Shown one piece after another: positions 1-8,575 of a stretch of 29,896 nt of DNA. The notes under the pieces are model-generated. The model saw only the letters and a list, made by a program, of their open reading frames with translations. It was not told the DNA's origin and did no database searches. How positions within the stretch are numbered: the stretch's first letter is position 1; the number at the start of each line of letters is the position of its first letter. Source of the DNA: Deltaproteobacteria bacterium (lineage in GTDB: Bacteria; Desulfobacterota; Desulfuromonadia; Desulfuromonadales; BM103); assembly GCA_024636215.1 (NCBI GenBank), contig JAGXHL010000073.1, positions 1 through 29,896 of the forward strand, given 5' to 3'. The position numbers and the translations under genes were made by a program.

Positions 1-139
1 CGCAATCTCTGCGTCAATCGGCGGATTTGATTGTGCGGCGTAAAGTGCTACGCCTCCGCTCAAATCCTTGATTTCCTTGACCTTGCGAAAAATTGCTCGT
101 TTCCAGATCGAAAACTGCACCGTGCCATCCGGAGTTTCC
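1..139 (-). repeat. Structured ~140-bp repeat, copy A (inverted relative to copy B)
   Basis: Read on the minus strand, this stretch matches 29732-29871 of the plus strand over about 140 positions. I count about five differences, including one single-base indel. It can fold into a long interrupted hairpin whose paired blocks are spelled out under copy B. The copy lies directly downstream of the sdhB stop, so an sdh transcript could run into it. The homology continues right up to base 1, so the element may be cut by the window edge. I do not recognise a named family. Confidence 0.85.
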
Positions 140-149
140 GGGTGGGCAC
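122..149 (-). terminator. Hairpin 3 nt after sdhB, terminator-like but without a good U-run
   Basis: GTGCC (122-126) pairs with GGCAC (145-149). The stem continues inward as ATCCGG against CCGGGT with one bulged G, leaving an AGTTT loop. It starts three bases past the sdhB stop codon. On the minus strand a TTTT comes only about 11 nt after the stem, so it is a poor intrinsic terminator. It is also the leading hairpin of repeat copy A, with a matching hairpin at copy B, so it may belong to the repeat rather than to sdh. Confidence 0.4.
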
Positions 150-152
150 TAC

Positions 153-890
153 TTAGATCAGTGCCTTCATGTACTCCCGGTTGAGCTTGGCGATAAACTT
201 GACATCGATCCCCTTCGGGCAGGCCGCCTGGCACTCGTAATGATTTGAGCAGTTGCCGAAACCGTTTTCTTTGGCGGCTTCTGTCATCGCCTTGACACGC
301 TGAGCCGCTTCAACCTTGCCCTGCGGCAGGACGGCAAGCTGTGCGACCTTGGCACTGGTGTAGAGCATCGCAGAGCTGTTCGGACAGGAAGCGACACAGG
401 CGCCGCAGCCGATACACTCGGCAGCATCCATGGAATAATCGGCTTCAGGCTTACCGATCAGCAGAGCGTTACCATCGGCAACGCCGCCGGTGTGACAGGA
501 GGTGTAACCACCGGCCTGCATGATCTTCTCCATGCCACCGCGATCAACCACAAGATCCTTGATAACCGGGAAAGCACGGGCTTTCCAGGGCTCAATGAAG
601 ATTTCATCCCCGTCGTTGAACTCGCGCATATGCAGCTGGCAGACCGTAGTCCTCTCCTGGCCGCCATGCGGTACGCCGTTAATGACTTGCGAACACATCC
701 CGCAGATACCTTCACGACAGTCATGATCAAAAGCAATAACATCCTTGCCTTCTTTCGCCAAAGCCTGGTTGACGTCGTCGAGCATCTCCAGAAAGGACTG
801 GTCAGGACTTACATTCGGAGCATCGTAAGTCTCCAGACTCCCTTTATCGTCGGCACCGTTCTGGCGCCATACATGCAGTTTGAGTTTCAT
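153..890 (-). CDS. sdhB: Succinate dehydrogenase/fumarate reductase iron-sulfur subunit
   Basis: This is the electron-wire subunit of the membrane succinate:quinone oxidoreductase. It carries electrons between the flavin of SdhA and the quinone site in SdhC. All three cluster sites are visible: the 2Fe-2S loop (CREGICGMC, about residues 58-66, with a further Cys about 18 residues on), the 4Fe-4S motif CIGCGACVASCP (about residues 139-150), and the 3Fe-4S set CSNHYECQAACP (about 214-225). At 245 aa it has the usual length of the family. The start ATG overlaps the sdhA stop as TAATG, which implies translational coupling; sdhB is the last gene of a C-A-B operon. In Geobacter the equivalent enzyme works both as succinate dehydrogenase and as fumarate reductase (frdB); the direction used here cannot be read from sequence. 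Confidence 0.96.
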   Translation of the reverse strand: MKLKLHVWRQNGADDKGSLETYDAPNVSPDQSFLEMLDDVNQALAKEGKDVIAFDHDCREGICGMCSQVINGVPHGGQERTTVCQLHMREFNDGDEIFIEPWKARAFPVIKDLVVDRGGMEKIMQAGGYTSCHTGGVADGNALLIGKPEADYSMDAAECIGCGACVASCPNSSAMLYTSAKVAQLAVLPQGKVEAAQRVKAMTEAAKENGFGNCSNHYECQAACPKGIDVKFIAKLNREYMKALI

Positions 891-2806
891 TATTTGTAAC
901 TCCTTACGGCAAGCTTGACATTGTCAAACTTCAAAGGTTCTTTGTGCAGCTCAGGCTCAACGCCCACGCCTTTGAATTCCCAGGCAGCGACGTAACAGAA
1001 GTCTTCGTCGTTACGCATGGCTTCGCCATCATCCGTCTGATACTCGGTGCGGAAATGACCGCCGCAAGATTCCTCGCGGTTGAGCGCGTCTTTGGCAAGA
1101 ATCTCGGCGAATTCGAAGAAGTCAGCCAGGCGGGCGGCATTCTCCAACTCCTGGTTGAACTGCTCATTGGTGCCAACCACTTTGACATTCTGCCAGAACT
1201 CTTCACGCAGCTTGGGAATAAGTGTGAGAGCTTCCTTGAGACTTGCGTCGCTGCGAGCCATACCAACGTTCTCCCACATGATCTTGCCGAGCTCACGGTG
1301 GTATTCAGAAGGCGTCTTGGTGCCATTGATGGAGAGCAGTTTGTCGATGTCCGCCTTAACTTCAGCAGCAGACTGCTTGAAGGCTTCGTGGTCATCTTTG
1401 ACTTCGCCCGGCTTCACGGTCACCAGGTAGTTGGCGATGGTGTAAGGAATAACGAAGTAGCCGTCAGCCAGACCTTGCATCAGCGCCGAAGCACCGAGAC
1501 GATTGGCACCGTGTACGGAGAAGTTAGCTTCACCAAGTACGAACAGACCGGGCACGTTGCTCATGCAGTTGTAATCAACCCAGAGGCCACCCATGGAGTA
1601 GTGAGGCGCCGGGTAAATACGCATAGGCTGCTTGTAAGCATTTTCAGCGGTGATCTTCTCATACATCTCAAAGAGGTTGCCGTAACGCTCACGAATAGTG
1701 TCTTCACCGACCCGATCAATGGCCGTCTGGTAGTCGAGGTAAACGCCACGCTTGCCGGGGCCGACGCCGCGATTATCATCACACTGCTCTTTAGCAGCAC
1801 GGGAAGCGATATCACGCGGAGCGAGATTACCGAAGGAGGGGTACTTGCGCTCAAGGTAGTAATCACGATCATCTTCGGCGATCTCACCGGCAGGCTTCTC
1901 GCAATCCTCGACTTTTTTCGGCACCCAGCAGCGACCATCGTTACGCAGCGACTCGGACATCAGGGTGAGTTTCGATTGATGCTCACCGTGCTGCGGGATG
2001 CAGGTCGGGTGGATCTGGGTGTAGCAGGGGTTGGCCATGTAGGCCCCCTTCCTGGCAGCTTTCCAGATGGCCGTAACGCTACAGCCCATGGCGTTGGTGG
2101 AGAGATAAAAAACGTTGACATAACCGCCGGTCGCAAGGATGACCGCGTCTCCCCAGTAGGATTCGATCTCGCCGGTAACCATGTTACGGCAGGTAATACC
2201 CTTGGCAACACCGTCCACCACGACCAGGTCCATCATCTCGCGACGCTCGTAAAGCTTGACGGTACCGGCTTTCACCTGACGGGACAGGGCCGAGTAGGCA
2301 CCGAGCAGCAGCTGCTGTCCGGTTTGGCCGCGGGCATAGAAAGTACGGGAAACCTGGGCGCCGCCGAAAGAGCGGTTGTCAAGGTAACCGGCGTAGTCGC
2401 GGGCAAAAGGCACACCCTGGGCAACACACTGGTCGATAATGTTGTTCGAGACCTGGGCCAGACGCCAGACGTCAGCTTCACGGGCACGGAAGTCACCGCC
2501 CTTGATGGTATCGTAGAAAAGACGATAAACGGAGTCACCGTCGTTCGGATAGTTCTTGGCAGCGTTGATGCCGCCCTGCGCCGCGATGGAGTGAGCGCGG
2601 CGGGCGCTATCCTGGTAGCAGAACGCCTCAACCTGGTAGCCGAGTTCCCCCAGGGACGCTGCTGCAGCACCACCTGCGAGACCGGTGCCAACGCAGAGAA
2701 TTTTGTATTTACGTTTATTGGCAGGATTGACCAGCTTCGATTCGAAGCGATGACGATCCCAAGAAGTTTCAATTGGTCCTGTTGGACACTTGCCGTCGAG
2801 TATCAT
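890..2806 (-). CDS. sdhA: Succinate dehydrogenase/fumarate reductase flavoprotein subunit
   Basis: This is the catalytic subunit interconverting succinate and fumarate on the cytoplasmic face, with covalently bound FAD. Visible signs are the dinucleotide-binding segment near residues 35-50 ([16 protein letters not shown]), the flavin-linking histidine region [16 protein letters not shown], the substrate loop [13 protein letters not shown], and the C-terminal FAD-site segment [18 protein letters not shown]. At 638 aa it resembles the Bacillus/Geobacter type (type B enzymes). The start ATG has a strong ribosome site (AGGAGG) 9 nt upstream, placed in the 13-nt gap after sdhC. Its stop overlaps the sdhB start. 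No missing active-site residue was noticed. Confidence 0.96.
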   Translation of the reverse strand: MILDGKCPTGPIETSWDRHRFESKLVNPANKRKYKILCVGTGLAGGAAAASLGELGYQVEAFCYQDSARRAHSIAAQGGINAAKNYPNDGDSVYRLFYDTIKGGDFRAREADVWRLAQVSNNIIDQCVAQGVPFARDYAGYLDNRSFGGAQVSRTFYARGQTGQQLLLGAYSALSRQVKAGTVKLYERREMMDLVVVDGVAKGITCRNMVTGEIESYWGDAVILATGGYVNVFYLSTNAMGCSVTAIWKAARKGAYMANPCYTQIHPTCIPQHGEHQSKLTLMSESLRNDGRCWVPKKVEDCEKPAGEIAEDDRDYYLERKYPSFGNLAPRDIASRAAKEQCDDNRGVGPGKRGVYLDYQTAIDRVGEDTIRERYGNLFEMYEKITAENAYKQPMRIYPAPHYSMGGLWVDYNCMSNVPGLFVLGEANFSVHGANRLGASALMQGLADGYFVIPYTIANYLVTVKPGEVKDDHEAFKQSAAEVKADIDKLLSINGTKTPSEYHRELGKIMWENVGMARSDASLKEALTLIPKLREEFWQNVKVVGTNEQFNQELENAARLADFFEFAEILAKDALNREESCGGHFRTEYQTDDGEAMRNDEDFCYVAAWEFKGVGVEPELHKEPLKFDNVKLAVRSYK

Positions 2807-2819
2807 TTAAATCGACCTC

Positions 2820-3488
2820 CTAAAGCTTAATAAAGCCGAAAACAATCGACAACGGAATGGCGATGTACCCCAGAAGGAGGACAAAACCAACCAATTTGCT
2901 GACCGTTTCCGTGACCGGAAGAGACTTGTCATTGCTTAATCCCAAGGTCTGGAACAAGCTTTGGAAGCCGTGACTGACGTGCAAAAACAGAAAGAACATA
3001 CCGGCAAGATAAACAATGACCGGCAGCGCACTCTTGAATCCTTGAACCATCATGATGTAGACATTGACCATGCCTTCGTCACCGAGTGGCACGTAGATGT
3101 CCGGATTGGTCACACGAACGGTAAAGTGCAGCAGGTGATAAACGACGAACGCCAGCATCACCAGACCTGAAACAATCATGGTTTCAGCACCGAAACCTGT
3201 TCTCAGCCGTTTAACCTGCACATTCTTTTCGGGGGTCGCGGCCCTGTTCTCCAAGGTCAGTTGAATCCCGTACCAAATGTGAATTACAAAAGCTGCCAGC
3301 ATAACCAGCCGGAAGACCCAGACAAATGGTCCGAGACTATGCAGCTTCTGCGCGTAAGCGTTGATTGCGTCTGCACCGACAAACAAGGACGAGTTGCCCA
3401 GGAGGTGCACACAAACAAACGCGACCAACACGAAACCGCTAACGGCCATGATGATCTTTCTGCCCACAGAACTTTGCGTCAGTTGCAT
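2820..3488 (-). CDS. sdhC: Succinate dehydrogenase/fumarate reductase cytochrome b subunit
   Basis: This is the membrane anchor that binds haem b and exchanges electrons with menaquinone. About five hydrophobic helices are visible, with histidines in the helices suited to haem ligation (VCVHLLGN, FVIHIWYG, VYHLLHF, LFLHVSHGFQ). That matches the single-subunit diheme anchor of type B enzymes. The frame stays open upstream to 3623, but I place the start at the ATG at 3486-3488 (222 aa). That ATG has AAGGGATC just upstream, the membrane protein proper begins there, and the 45-residue extension has no family character. It is the first gene of the sdhCAB operon, and the upstream leader carries repeats that may be regulatory. 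Confidence 0.92.
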   Translation of the reverse strand: MQLTQSSVGRKIIMAVSGFVLVAFVCVHLLGNSSLFVGADAINAYAQKLHSLGPFVWVFRLVMLAAFVIHIWYGIQLTLENRAATPEKNVQVKRLRTGFGAETMIVSGLVMLAFVVYHLLHFTVRVTNPDIYVPLGDEGMVNVYIMMVQGFKSALPVIVYLAGMFFLFLHVSHGFQSLFQTLGLSNDKSLPVTETVSKLVGFVLLLGYIAIPLSIVFGFIKL

Positions 3489-3648
3489 GATTTTGATCCC
3501 TTGCTCAATGTGTTGATGGATGAAACCCGAATAAAGACCTAACCCGAAAACCGATGCATCCGGTTTGCCAGGCAAAACAAGACGAGATGTCTTGTCCTCG
3601 TCTACCGAGGAGGCCCTCGCCAACGACTTGACAATCCCATATTGACAT

Positions 3649-3702
3649 CCCTTGTCATAATGACGCGGTCATAATGCCGCGGTCATATTGCCGCGATCAG
3701 TG
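3649..3702 (-). repeat. Tandem 14-bp repeats upstream of sdhC
   Basis: The plus-strand units are TGACGCGGTCATAA (3661-3674), TGCCGCGGTCATAT (3675-3688) and TGCCGCGATCAGTG (3689-3702). A partial unit ending in GTCATAA (3654-3660) precedes them. The units stand head to tail, about 1.3 helical turns apart, roughly 170-210 bp before the sdhC start. They could be a cluster of regulator sites or simply a short tandem repeat. Confidence 0.8.
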
Positions 3703-3746
3703 TTACCTCTCTCTCTTCTGATTCGCCGCACATATAACTGCATACT

Positions 3747-3767
3747 GTATACAAGACCTCCGTATAC
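3747..3767. promoter_or_regulatory. Paired GTATAC palindromes, candidate operator of sdhCAB
   Basis: GTATAC occurs at 3747-3752 and 3762-3767, 15 bp centre to centre, with a near copy GCATAC at 3740-3745. Each half is self-complementary, as is common for dimeric GntR-like and related repressors. The position upstream of a central-metabolism operon makes an operator plausible, but the protein is unknown. Confidence 0.35.
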
Positions 3768-3909
3768 TAAACACCGTTTGAGAAAAAATAAAGTAAAAAT
3801 TTCAAGAAAATAGCTTTATCGCTTTTCACCTGAAACCTTACAGGAATACTCCTTTTTAGTCGGTTCAGAGTGAACAGGACAACACTATAGGTTGGAGACG
3901 AGTTTGCAA

Positions 3910-4497
3910 CTAAAGACGAGTAAGAAACTCAACAACTTGCCGCAAGGCACGGCCTCGATGACTGATCCGGTTTTTTACATCAAGAGAGAGCTCCGCCATG
4001 GTGCAGTTGAATTCAGGCAACCAGAACAGAGGGTCGTAACCAAAACCACCAGAACCCTGTGCCTCGCTCAGGATCCGACCTTCGACACGTCCTTCGAAAA
4101 GCCGGGTGGTCTGCCCCGGCAGACAGAGAGCCATCACGCAACAAAAAGCCGCCTGGCGTTCCTTCTCGGGCACGGCAGCCATAAGCTCAAGCAGCTTGCG
4201 ATTATTGCTGCTGTCGGTTGCGTCCTCACCGGAAAAACGGGCAGAGTAAATTCCTGGCCGCCCATCCAGAGCCGCAACGCTCAGACCTGAATCGTCAGCC
4301 AGACAGGGCAAGCCCGTGGCAAGGGCAACCACTTCTGCCTTTTTGGCGGCGTTGGCGGCAAAGCTGTCACCATCTTCCTCGATATCGGCAAGCCCCGGGA
4401 ACTGTTCCAGACCGACAACGACGACCCCTTGAGCTTCGAGCAGGCGACGAATCTCTTTGAGCTTGCCGAGATTTCTCGTGGCAACAACCAGCTGCAT
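3910..4497 (-). CDS. rdgB: XTP/dITP diphosphatase (house-cleaning NTPase)
   Basis: The enzyme hydrolyses non-canonical purine triphosphates (dITP, XTP, ITP) to monophosphates, keeping deaminated bases out of DNA and RNA. The N-terminal [13 protein letters not shown] is the family's substrate-binding loop. It is followed by [15 protein letters not shown] (metal-binding acidic residues), [22 protein letters not shown], and the C-terminal GFGYDPLFW and [11 protein letters not shown] blocks. At 195 aa it has normal length. It begins 5 nt after the rph stop. An RNase PH-RdgB pair is a common bacterial arrangement. Confidence 0.95.
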   Translation of the reverse strand: MQLVVATRNLGKLKEIRRLLEAQGVVVVGLEQFPGLADIEEDGDSFAANAAKKAEVVALATGLPCLADDSGLSVAALDGRPGIYSARFSGEDATDSSNNRKLLELMAAVPEKERQAAFCCVMALCLPGQTTRLFEGRVEGRILSEAQGSGGFGYDPLFWLPEFNCTMAELSLDVKNRISHRGRALRQVVEFLTRL

Positions 4498-4502
4498 GAT
4501 TT

Positions 4503-5234
4503 TTACTTTCGGGCCCGCAATTGCAATTGCGTCAACTCACGACAACCATGACTGGCTAACTCACGCAACCTATCCAGTTCTTCCGCGCTGAAAGGCTCCT
4601 CTTCCGCCGTGCCCTGCACTTCGACAAAACGACCATCACCGCTCATCACGAAATTCATATCGACCGCGGCAGCGGAGTCTTCGACGTAATCGAGATCAAG
4701 CACCGGCTGACCATTGACAACCCCCGAGCTGACAGCAGCGACACTGTCTTTTAAAGGCGATTTTTTGATCAGTCCCTGCTCAAGAAGTTTTTCAACCGCA
4801 TCGGCGAGAGCGATCCAGGCTCCGGTAATGGCCGCCGTTCGGGTTCCGCCGTCGGCCTGCAGGACATCACAATCTATCAACACTGTGCGCTCGCCAAGCA
4901 GTTCGAAGTCGACAACGGCGCGCAATGCCCTGCCAATCAGTCTCTGAATTTCCATAGTCCGGCCGCCCAGCTTGCCCCTGGCGGCTTCGCGGACAGAACG
5001 GGTTTGTGTCGCCCGCGGCAGCATGCTGTATTCGGCGGTGACCCAGCCGCGGCCCTCACCGCGCATGAACGGCGGCACCTTCTCTTCGACAGAGGCGTTA
5101 CAGAGAACCCGTGTTTCACCGAAGCTGATCAGCACCGAACCTTCAGCATAGCGCGTGAAGCCGCGCTCAATCTTGATCTCGCGAAGCTGATTGAGCTGAC
5201 GACCGTCGTGACGGAGCGGGGCATTAGAACTCAT
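4503..5234 (-). CDS. rph: Ribonuclease PH
   Basis: This is a phosphate-dependent 3'-5' exonuclease that trims tRNA precursors and degrades structured RNA, working as a hexameric ring. The family blocks are clear: [19 protein letters not shown] at the N terminus, [18 protein letters not shown], the [20 protein letters not shown] segment, and the phosphate/active-site region [19 protein letters not shown]. The 243 aa are close to the usual 238-240. Its ATG overlaps the stop of the preceding amidase gene as ATGA, so translation is probably coupled. Confidence 0.96.
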   Translation of the reverse strand: MSSNAPLRHDGRQLNQLREIKIERGFTRYAEGSVLISFGETRVLCNASVEEKVPPFMRGEGRGWVTAEYSMLPRATQTRSVREAARGKLGGRTMEIQRLIGRALRAVVDFELLGERTVLIDCDVLQADGGTRTAAITGAWIALADAVEKLLEQGLIKKSPLKDSVAAVSSGVVNGQPVLDLDYVEDSAAAVDMNFVMSGDGRFVEVQGTAEEEPFSAEELDRLRELASHGCRELTQLQLRARK

Positions 5235-6313
5235 TGATTGACTCCTGAGAAGCTATTGAAAAAGGCCTGCAAGCCATCGAAGAGGGCGCGGGCAATATCT
5301 TGTTGACGCATGGGGTCCTGCAAAGTTGTTAAATCGACAGCATTGGACAAACTGCCCATCTCGACCAGGACGCGGGGCAAATCCCCCCGTCCAAGGGGAT
5401 AGTTCGGCAGTTCTTTAATGCCGTTAACGTCAAAGCCACTCTTTTGCAGCTGTTCACGCAAGGTCTGAGCGAGCTTCAGGCTGGAATTTTCGACGACCAG
5501 GCCGTCAGGGACATCGCGCTCCGTCTGCGGCTGGACATACAGGTTAATGCCCGAAGCGTCCTCAGAGAAAAACGCTTGCGCATGCAAGGAGATCATGAGA
5601 TCGGACTGGCCCTGTGCAATAATTTCAAGGCGCCGTTCCATATCGAGGGCATAATCGCCATCGCGTGTCATGACAACCGGTGCGTCCTGATGCATTTTCA
5701 GAAGCTTTTCCAGTCGCTGGCCAACGGCAAGCGTTACCGCCTTCTCCTTGCTGCCGTTCAAACCGAGTGACCCGCTATCCTCACCGCCATGACCCGGGTC
5801 GATGGATACAGTCCACTTGCTGCCATCGGCAACAGGTTCCTTCTTGCGCAACAAGAAAGCGAAAAGGCGATCGAGAGGGTCTTCACTCTGCAATGGTGCC
5901 GGTGGCGGGTTATGGTTGCGGTAATAAACAGGCTCGGTGAGCAAAGGCGCCAGCTGCTTCAACAGAAAAACTTCCGAAATACGCAGCCTGCCATCGATAA
6001 AACGTGGACGGTGAGAGATCGGGATAAAGTTGTCACCCAACTTCAGAAACTGGCTGCCCGGGGAGATAACTGCATGTCCATGTGGCGTCTTGATAACATA
6101 AACATGGGCTACGGAATTCCATTCTCCCTCCAATGCCAGGGCAGACATGACGTCATCAACCGACACGAAGGCCGTACCTTCACGCGAGTAGACATCCTCG
6201 ATCACCAGCGGCTCCTTTCCGGGACGGCCGACTTCGACAAGAGCGCTGGCAGGCAGAACAACGGCCAAGAGAAAAGTAACCAGAGAGCATAATTGCAAGG
6301 TAAGGCGAGACAT
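5231..6313 (-). CDS. N-acetylmuramoyl-L-alanine amidase (AmiC type, Amidase_3)
   Basis: This is a zinc-dependent exported amidase that cuts the bond between MurNAc and the stem peptide. The C-terminal half shows the Amidase_3 pattern: [12 protein letters not shown] (zinc His), a Glu in [18 protein letters not shown] (zinc His, usually SIHANA) and VEMGSLSN (catalytic Glu). The N-terminal third ([29 protein letters not shown]) resembles a copper-amine-oxidase-N-like stalk domain rather than AMIN. I start at the ATG at 6311-6313 because it gives a good signal peptide ([20 protein letters not shown] then PASA). A TTG at 6358 would add 15 residues before it without a ribosome site. A GGAG lies 13 nt before the chosen ATG, rather far. 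The gene sits between a DHH phosphoesterase and rph. Confidence 0.9.
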   Translation of the reverse strand: MSRLTLQLCSLVTFLLAVVLPASALVEVGRPGKEPLVIEDVYSREGTAFVSVDDVMSALALEGEWNSVAHVYVIKTPHGHAVISPGSQFLKLGDNFIPISHRPRFIDGRLRISEVFLLKQLAPLLTEPVYYRNHNPPPAPLQSEDPLDRLFAFLLRKKEPVADGSKWTVSIDPGHGGEDSGSLGLNGSKEKAVTLAVGQRLEKLLKMHQDAPVVMTRDGDYALDMERRLEIIAQGQSDLMISLHAQAFFSEDASGINLYVQPQTERDVPDGLVVENSSLKLAQTLREQLQKSGFDVNGIKELPNYPLGRGDLPRVLVEMGSLSNAVDLTTLQDPMRQQDIARALFDGLQAFFNSFSGVNQ

Positions 6314-6366
6314 GGCGCGTTTTATACTCCAGATGCGCGGGGGTGTCAACGCAGACAATTTCGCGG

Positions 6367-7416
6367 TCAGTTAGAGACCAGGGGTTCCGGTTCGCTGTGT
6401 TCCCGCCCCAGAGCGGCCAGGAGGCGACCTGCCAATTCATATTCCAGAGCGCCGAGGCTTCTGCGTTCTGCCGGCAAAGGCAGGACTTGGCCTCCAGCCG
6501 TCATGCTATGGCCACCGCCGGTACCAAGCCCCTCGATAATCTTCTGCATGAGAATTCCGGCATGGGTCTCCTGATGACCTGTACGCATGGAAAGAATACC
6601 CTCGTCGCGATAACAACCTATCCCCAGGACAATCTCAATACCCTCGACCCGCATCAGAAAATCAGCTATTTCAGCGACAATTTCAGGATGATCGATCAGA
6701 TAAAGATTGAAGATCAATGCATTACCATAAATCTTCGCGTTCTTTAAACCGGTATCGAAATACTTAAAATAACCCCGAGACGCTTTTGGATGGGTAATCT
6801 CATGCAGGATGCGATTATTGCAAAGAGGCATCAGCTGCAAATAGGCATCGCGGTCCGACCTGGTCCAGTCCCGGCCAAGGTCTTCTGTCTCCGACTTGAT
6901 GGCATAAAAAAGGATGGTTGCCAGTTTGGTGGCGATCTTGACATTCTGGCACTGCAGATATTCAAAAAGGATACTCGCCGAAGCCCCATACTCAGGCCGG
7001 ACATCGACCCAACGACAGGCATGGGTGTGTTCTTTCTGTTGATGATGATCAATCACCAGGTCGACGCGCCGACCCTTCGGATAAGAATTATTGCCTGTCC
7101 CCGGCTGGGTATCGACCATGCAGACCGCATTGAAAGCATCAAGGTCCAGATCGTCGATTGACTTTGCCTTAATCTCCAGTTCGTTAACCATCACCAGGTT
7201 CTCACGACGACCGATAACACCACCGAAAGCGATTGTGGCTTCCTGGCCGGTCTTAACCAGAAGCAGGTGTTGCAAGGCAACCGCAGCGGCAAGGGCATCG
7301 GGGTCGGGATGATCGTGGGTGACAATCAGGATCGAGCCTTTGCCTCGGAGGCCTTCTATAATCTCCGTAGAGAACTCCTCAGAATGACATTTGTTATAGT
7401 CGGTCTGTGTATTCAT
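6367..7416 (-). CDS. DHH-family phosphoesterase (NrnA/RecJ-like)
   Basis: This is a manganese-dependent phosphoesterase of the DHH superfamily. Relatives hydrolyse short oligonucleotides, pAp or cyclic dinucleotides; the exact substrate cannot be read here. Motif I is HDHPDPDALAAA near the N terminus, motif II the aspartate in CMVDTQPGTG, and motif III the signature LVIDHHQQKEH. A C-terminal DHHA1 domain ends in the glycine-rich GTGGGHSMTAGGQ, which binds substrate. At 349 aa it fits the NrnA size class. The ATG overlaps the stop of the LOG-like gene as ATGA, so the two are translationally coupled. No transmembrane or PAS region is present, so it is not a GdpP-type protein. Confidence 0.9.
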   Translation of the reverse strand: MNTQTDYNKCHSEEFSTEIIEGLRGKGSILIVTHDHPDPDALAAAVALQHLLLVKTGQEATIAFGGVIGRRENLVMVNELEIKAKSIDDLDLDAFNAVCMVDTQPGTGNNSYPKGRRVDLVIDHHQQKEHTHACRWVDVRPEYGASASILFEYLQCQNVKIATKLATILFYAIKSETEDLGRDWTRSDRDAYLQLMPLCNNRILHEITHPKASRGYFKYFDTGLKNAKIYGNALIFNLYLIDHPEIVAEIADFLMRVEGIEIVLGIGCYRDEGILSMRTGHQETHAGILMQKIIEGLGTGGGHSMTAGGQVLPLPAERRSLGALEYELAGRLLAALGREHSEPEPLVSN

Positions 7417-7880
7417 CGTTTCATACCTTCAAAGGCAAGAGTCACCGCCTGCTGCGGAGACGTTACAGCAACCGTTCCGGCAAGCTGAGGCCCACCGGGC
7501 AGGACGAAGACCGGCTTGCAAAGTTTACACGCAATCGCCGCTTCAGAGAGGGTGCCGTACTCTCCTTCAACAGCAATCAAAGCATCGGCCGTATGGGCAA
7601 TAATGACATTGCGGGCATGCCCCATATTGGTCGGCACCGCAATGGAAACGTAAGGGTTTGCAAACTCTTTATCAGGACCAGGCAGGATACCAAGGACTTC
7701 TCCTCCAGCCTCGCCGGCACCCTTCGCAGCCGCTTGCATGACACCACCGAGGCCGCCACAAGCAAGAACAGCACCCCGCAAAGCAATCTCACGACCAACA
7801 ACTTCGGCCATAGCCAGCCCCGCTGCTGAAGGCTGAGAAGCACCGATAACCCCTATGATGATTTTACATCGACGGTCCAT
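7413..7880 (-). CDS. LOG/DprA-like Rossmann protein, TIGR00725 type
   Basis: This is a small cytoplasmic Rossmann-fold protein related to the lysine decarboxylase-like (LOG) and molybdenum-cofactor carrier families. The N-terminal IIGVIGASQPS strand-loop, the CGGLGGVMQAAAKGA loop and the GEYGTLSEAAIA motif (in place of PGGxGTxxE) define the group. Its substrate is unknown. At 155 aa it has the length of TIGR00725 members. It is the first gene of the minus-strand run that continues into the DHH phosphoesterase. Upstream (7881-8093) is a 213-bp spacer divergent from the 115-aa gene, in which I see no firm promoter. Confidence 0.8.
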   Translation of the reverse strand: MDRRCKIIIGVIGASQPSAAGLAMAEVVGREIALRGAVLACGGLGGVMQAAAKGAGEAGGEVLGILPGPDKEFANPYVSIAVPTNMGHARNVIIAHTADALIAVEGEYGTLSEAAIACKLCKPVFVLPGGPQLAGTVAVTSPQQAVTLAFEGMKR

Positions 7881-8093
7881 GAAGATCTCTACAATGCAAG
7901 GAAGGACTCAGACACGAAGAAGCATTAAACCCCAAAAAAGAGAAAAACGCAAAACAGGAAGACATTATTGTGCAGATACCCCAGAATTCATGCCATCATT
8001 ATAATCAGGACCGCGGCAAAAACAAATCCGGCTGTCAGTTGGAGTAGAGCATATTCTATGACTCTCTATTAACCCTGACGAATAGAGGTTATC

Positions 8094-8441
8094 GTGAGAA
8101 ACAAGCTGAGACAACTCGCTGACTTTATCCAGGAAGGCTTCCCCGAAAAAATCGTCGAGGCCTTTAAATACGGCGAGGAGCATACTCTGGAGAAACGGTT
8201 GGCGATTACAAGTCAGGCTATTGCCTTTCATCAGCAACGCGCCGGGACCCTCTGGCTCCAGGCCGGCAAGAGCAGAACTGCCGAAGAGAGGTACGCGACC
8301 GCACAGGCCGCCTTGGCTTCTTTTGTTTTTGCTTACCTCACTGGAGAAGCCACAGAACACGCAGAGAGTACGCTTGAGGTTTTAAGGGCACTCGGCAGGC
8401 AAAAAGAAGTTGAAATAGTCAAAAGTCTTTCCAGACGTTAA
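8094..8441 (+). CDS. Uncharacterised 115-aa protein
   Basis: I do not recognise a family. The start is a GTG with AGAGGT 4 nt upstream. The protein looks fully alpha-helical, soluble and charged, with no signal peptide, Cys motif or membrane segment. A run such as EERYATAQAALASFVFAYLTG suggests packed amphipathic helices. Codon choice matches that of neighbouring genes, which favours this frame over the opposite-strand frame covering 7965-8360. The gene stands alone between a divergent minus-strand operon and the lysR gene. Confidence 0.65.
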   Translation: MRNKLRQLADFIQEGFPEKIVEAFKYGEEHTLEKRLAITSQAIAFHQQRAGTLWLQAGKSRTAEERYATAQAALASFVFAYLTGEATEHAESTLEVLRALGRQKEVEIVKSLSRR

Positions 8442-8501
8442 GCTGAAGATCGGCTAGAAATAACTTAGGTGTCCCCGGTTTAAGGATCAGTCCGTCGTCG
8501 A

Positions 8502-8565
8502 TTGACAGTTCATGGTCAAATTGATAACTTCGCTATAGCCGATAAACAATATCGGAACAACCGAT
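8502..8565 (+). promoter_or_regulatory. lysR promoter region with double dyad
   Basis: A TTGACA (8502-8507) stands 17 nt before a weak -10, TAACTT (8525-8530). Just downstream are two overlapping inverted repeats with the same spacer: CCGATA-AACAA-TATCGG (8539-8555) and ATCGG-AACAA-CCGAT (8551-8565). They end 10 nt before the lysR ATG. LysR proteins usually bind dyads and repress their own gene, so autoregulation is a reasonable inference. The -10 assignment is weak. Confidence 0.45.
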
Positions 8566-8575
8566 TAAGGCCTCT

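Larger units (their letters stand above)
3489..3909 (-). promoter_or_regulatory. 421-bp leader of sdhCAB with repeats and dyads
   Basis: No convincing gene lies here. Two unusual structures, listed separately, fill its middle: three tandem 14-bp units at 3661-3702 and two GTATAC palindromes at 3747-3767. The part from about 3781 to 3830 is strongly A/T-rich. I could not fix one convincing -35/-10 pair on the minus strand. The region also holds the end of the rdgB transcript, for which no clear intrinsic terminator is visible. Confidence 0.5.

Noticed and set aside
944..2830. Long open frame (628 codons) on the plus strand opposite sdhA
   Set aside because: It is the shadow of a well-conserved flavoprotein gene; its translation has no recognisable domain and the minus-strand gene has a ribosome site and operon context.
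3489..3623. N-terminal extension of sdhC by 45 residues
   Set aside because: The extension has no membrane or family character, and the ATG at 3486-3488 has a ribosome site.
7965..8360. 131-codon minus-strand frame overlapping the 115-aa gene
   Set aside because: No good ribosome site and atypical composition; the plus-strand frame has GTG with AGAGGT and neighbour-like codon use.
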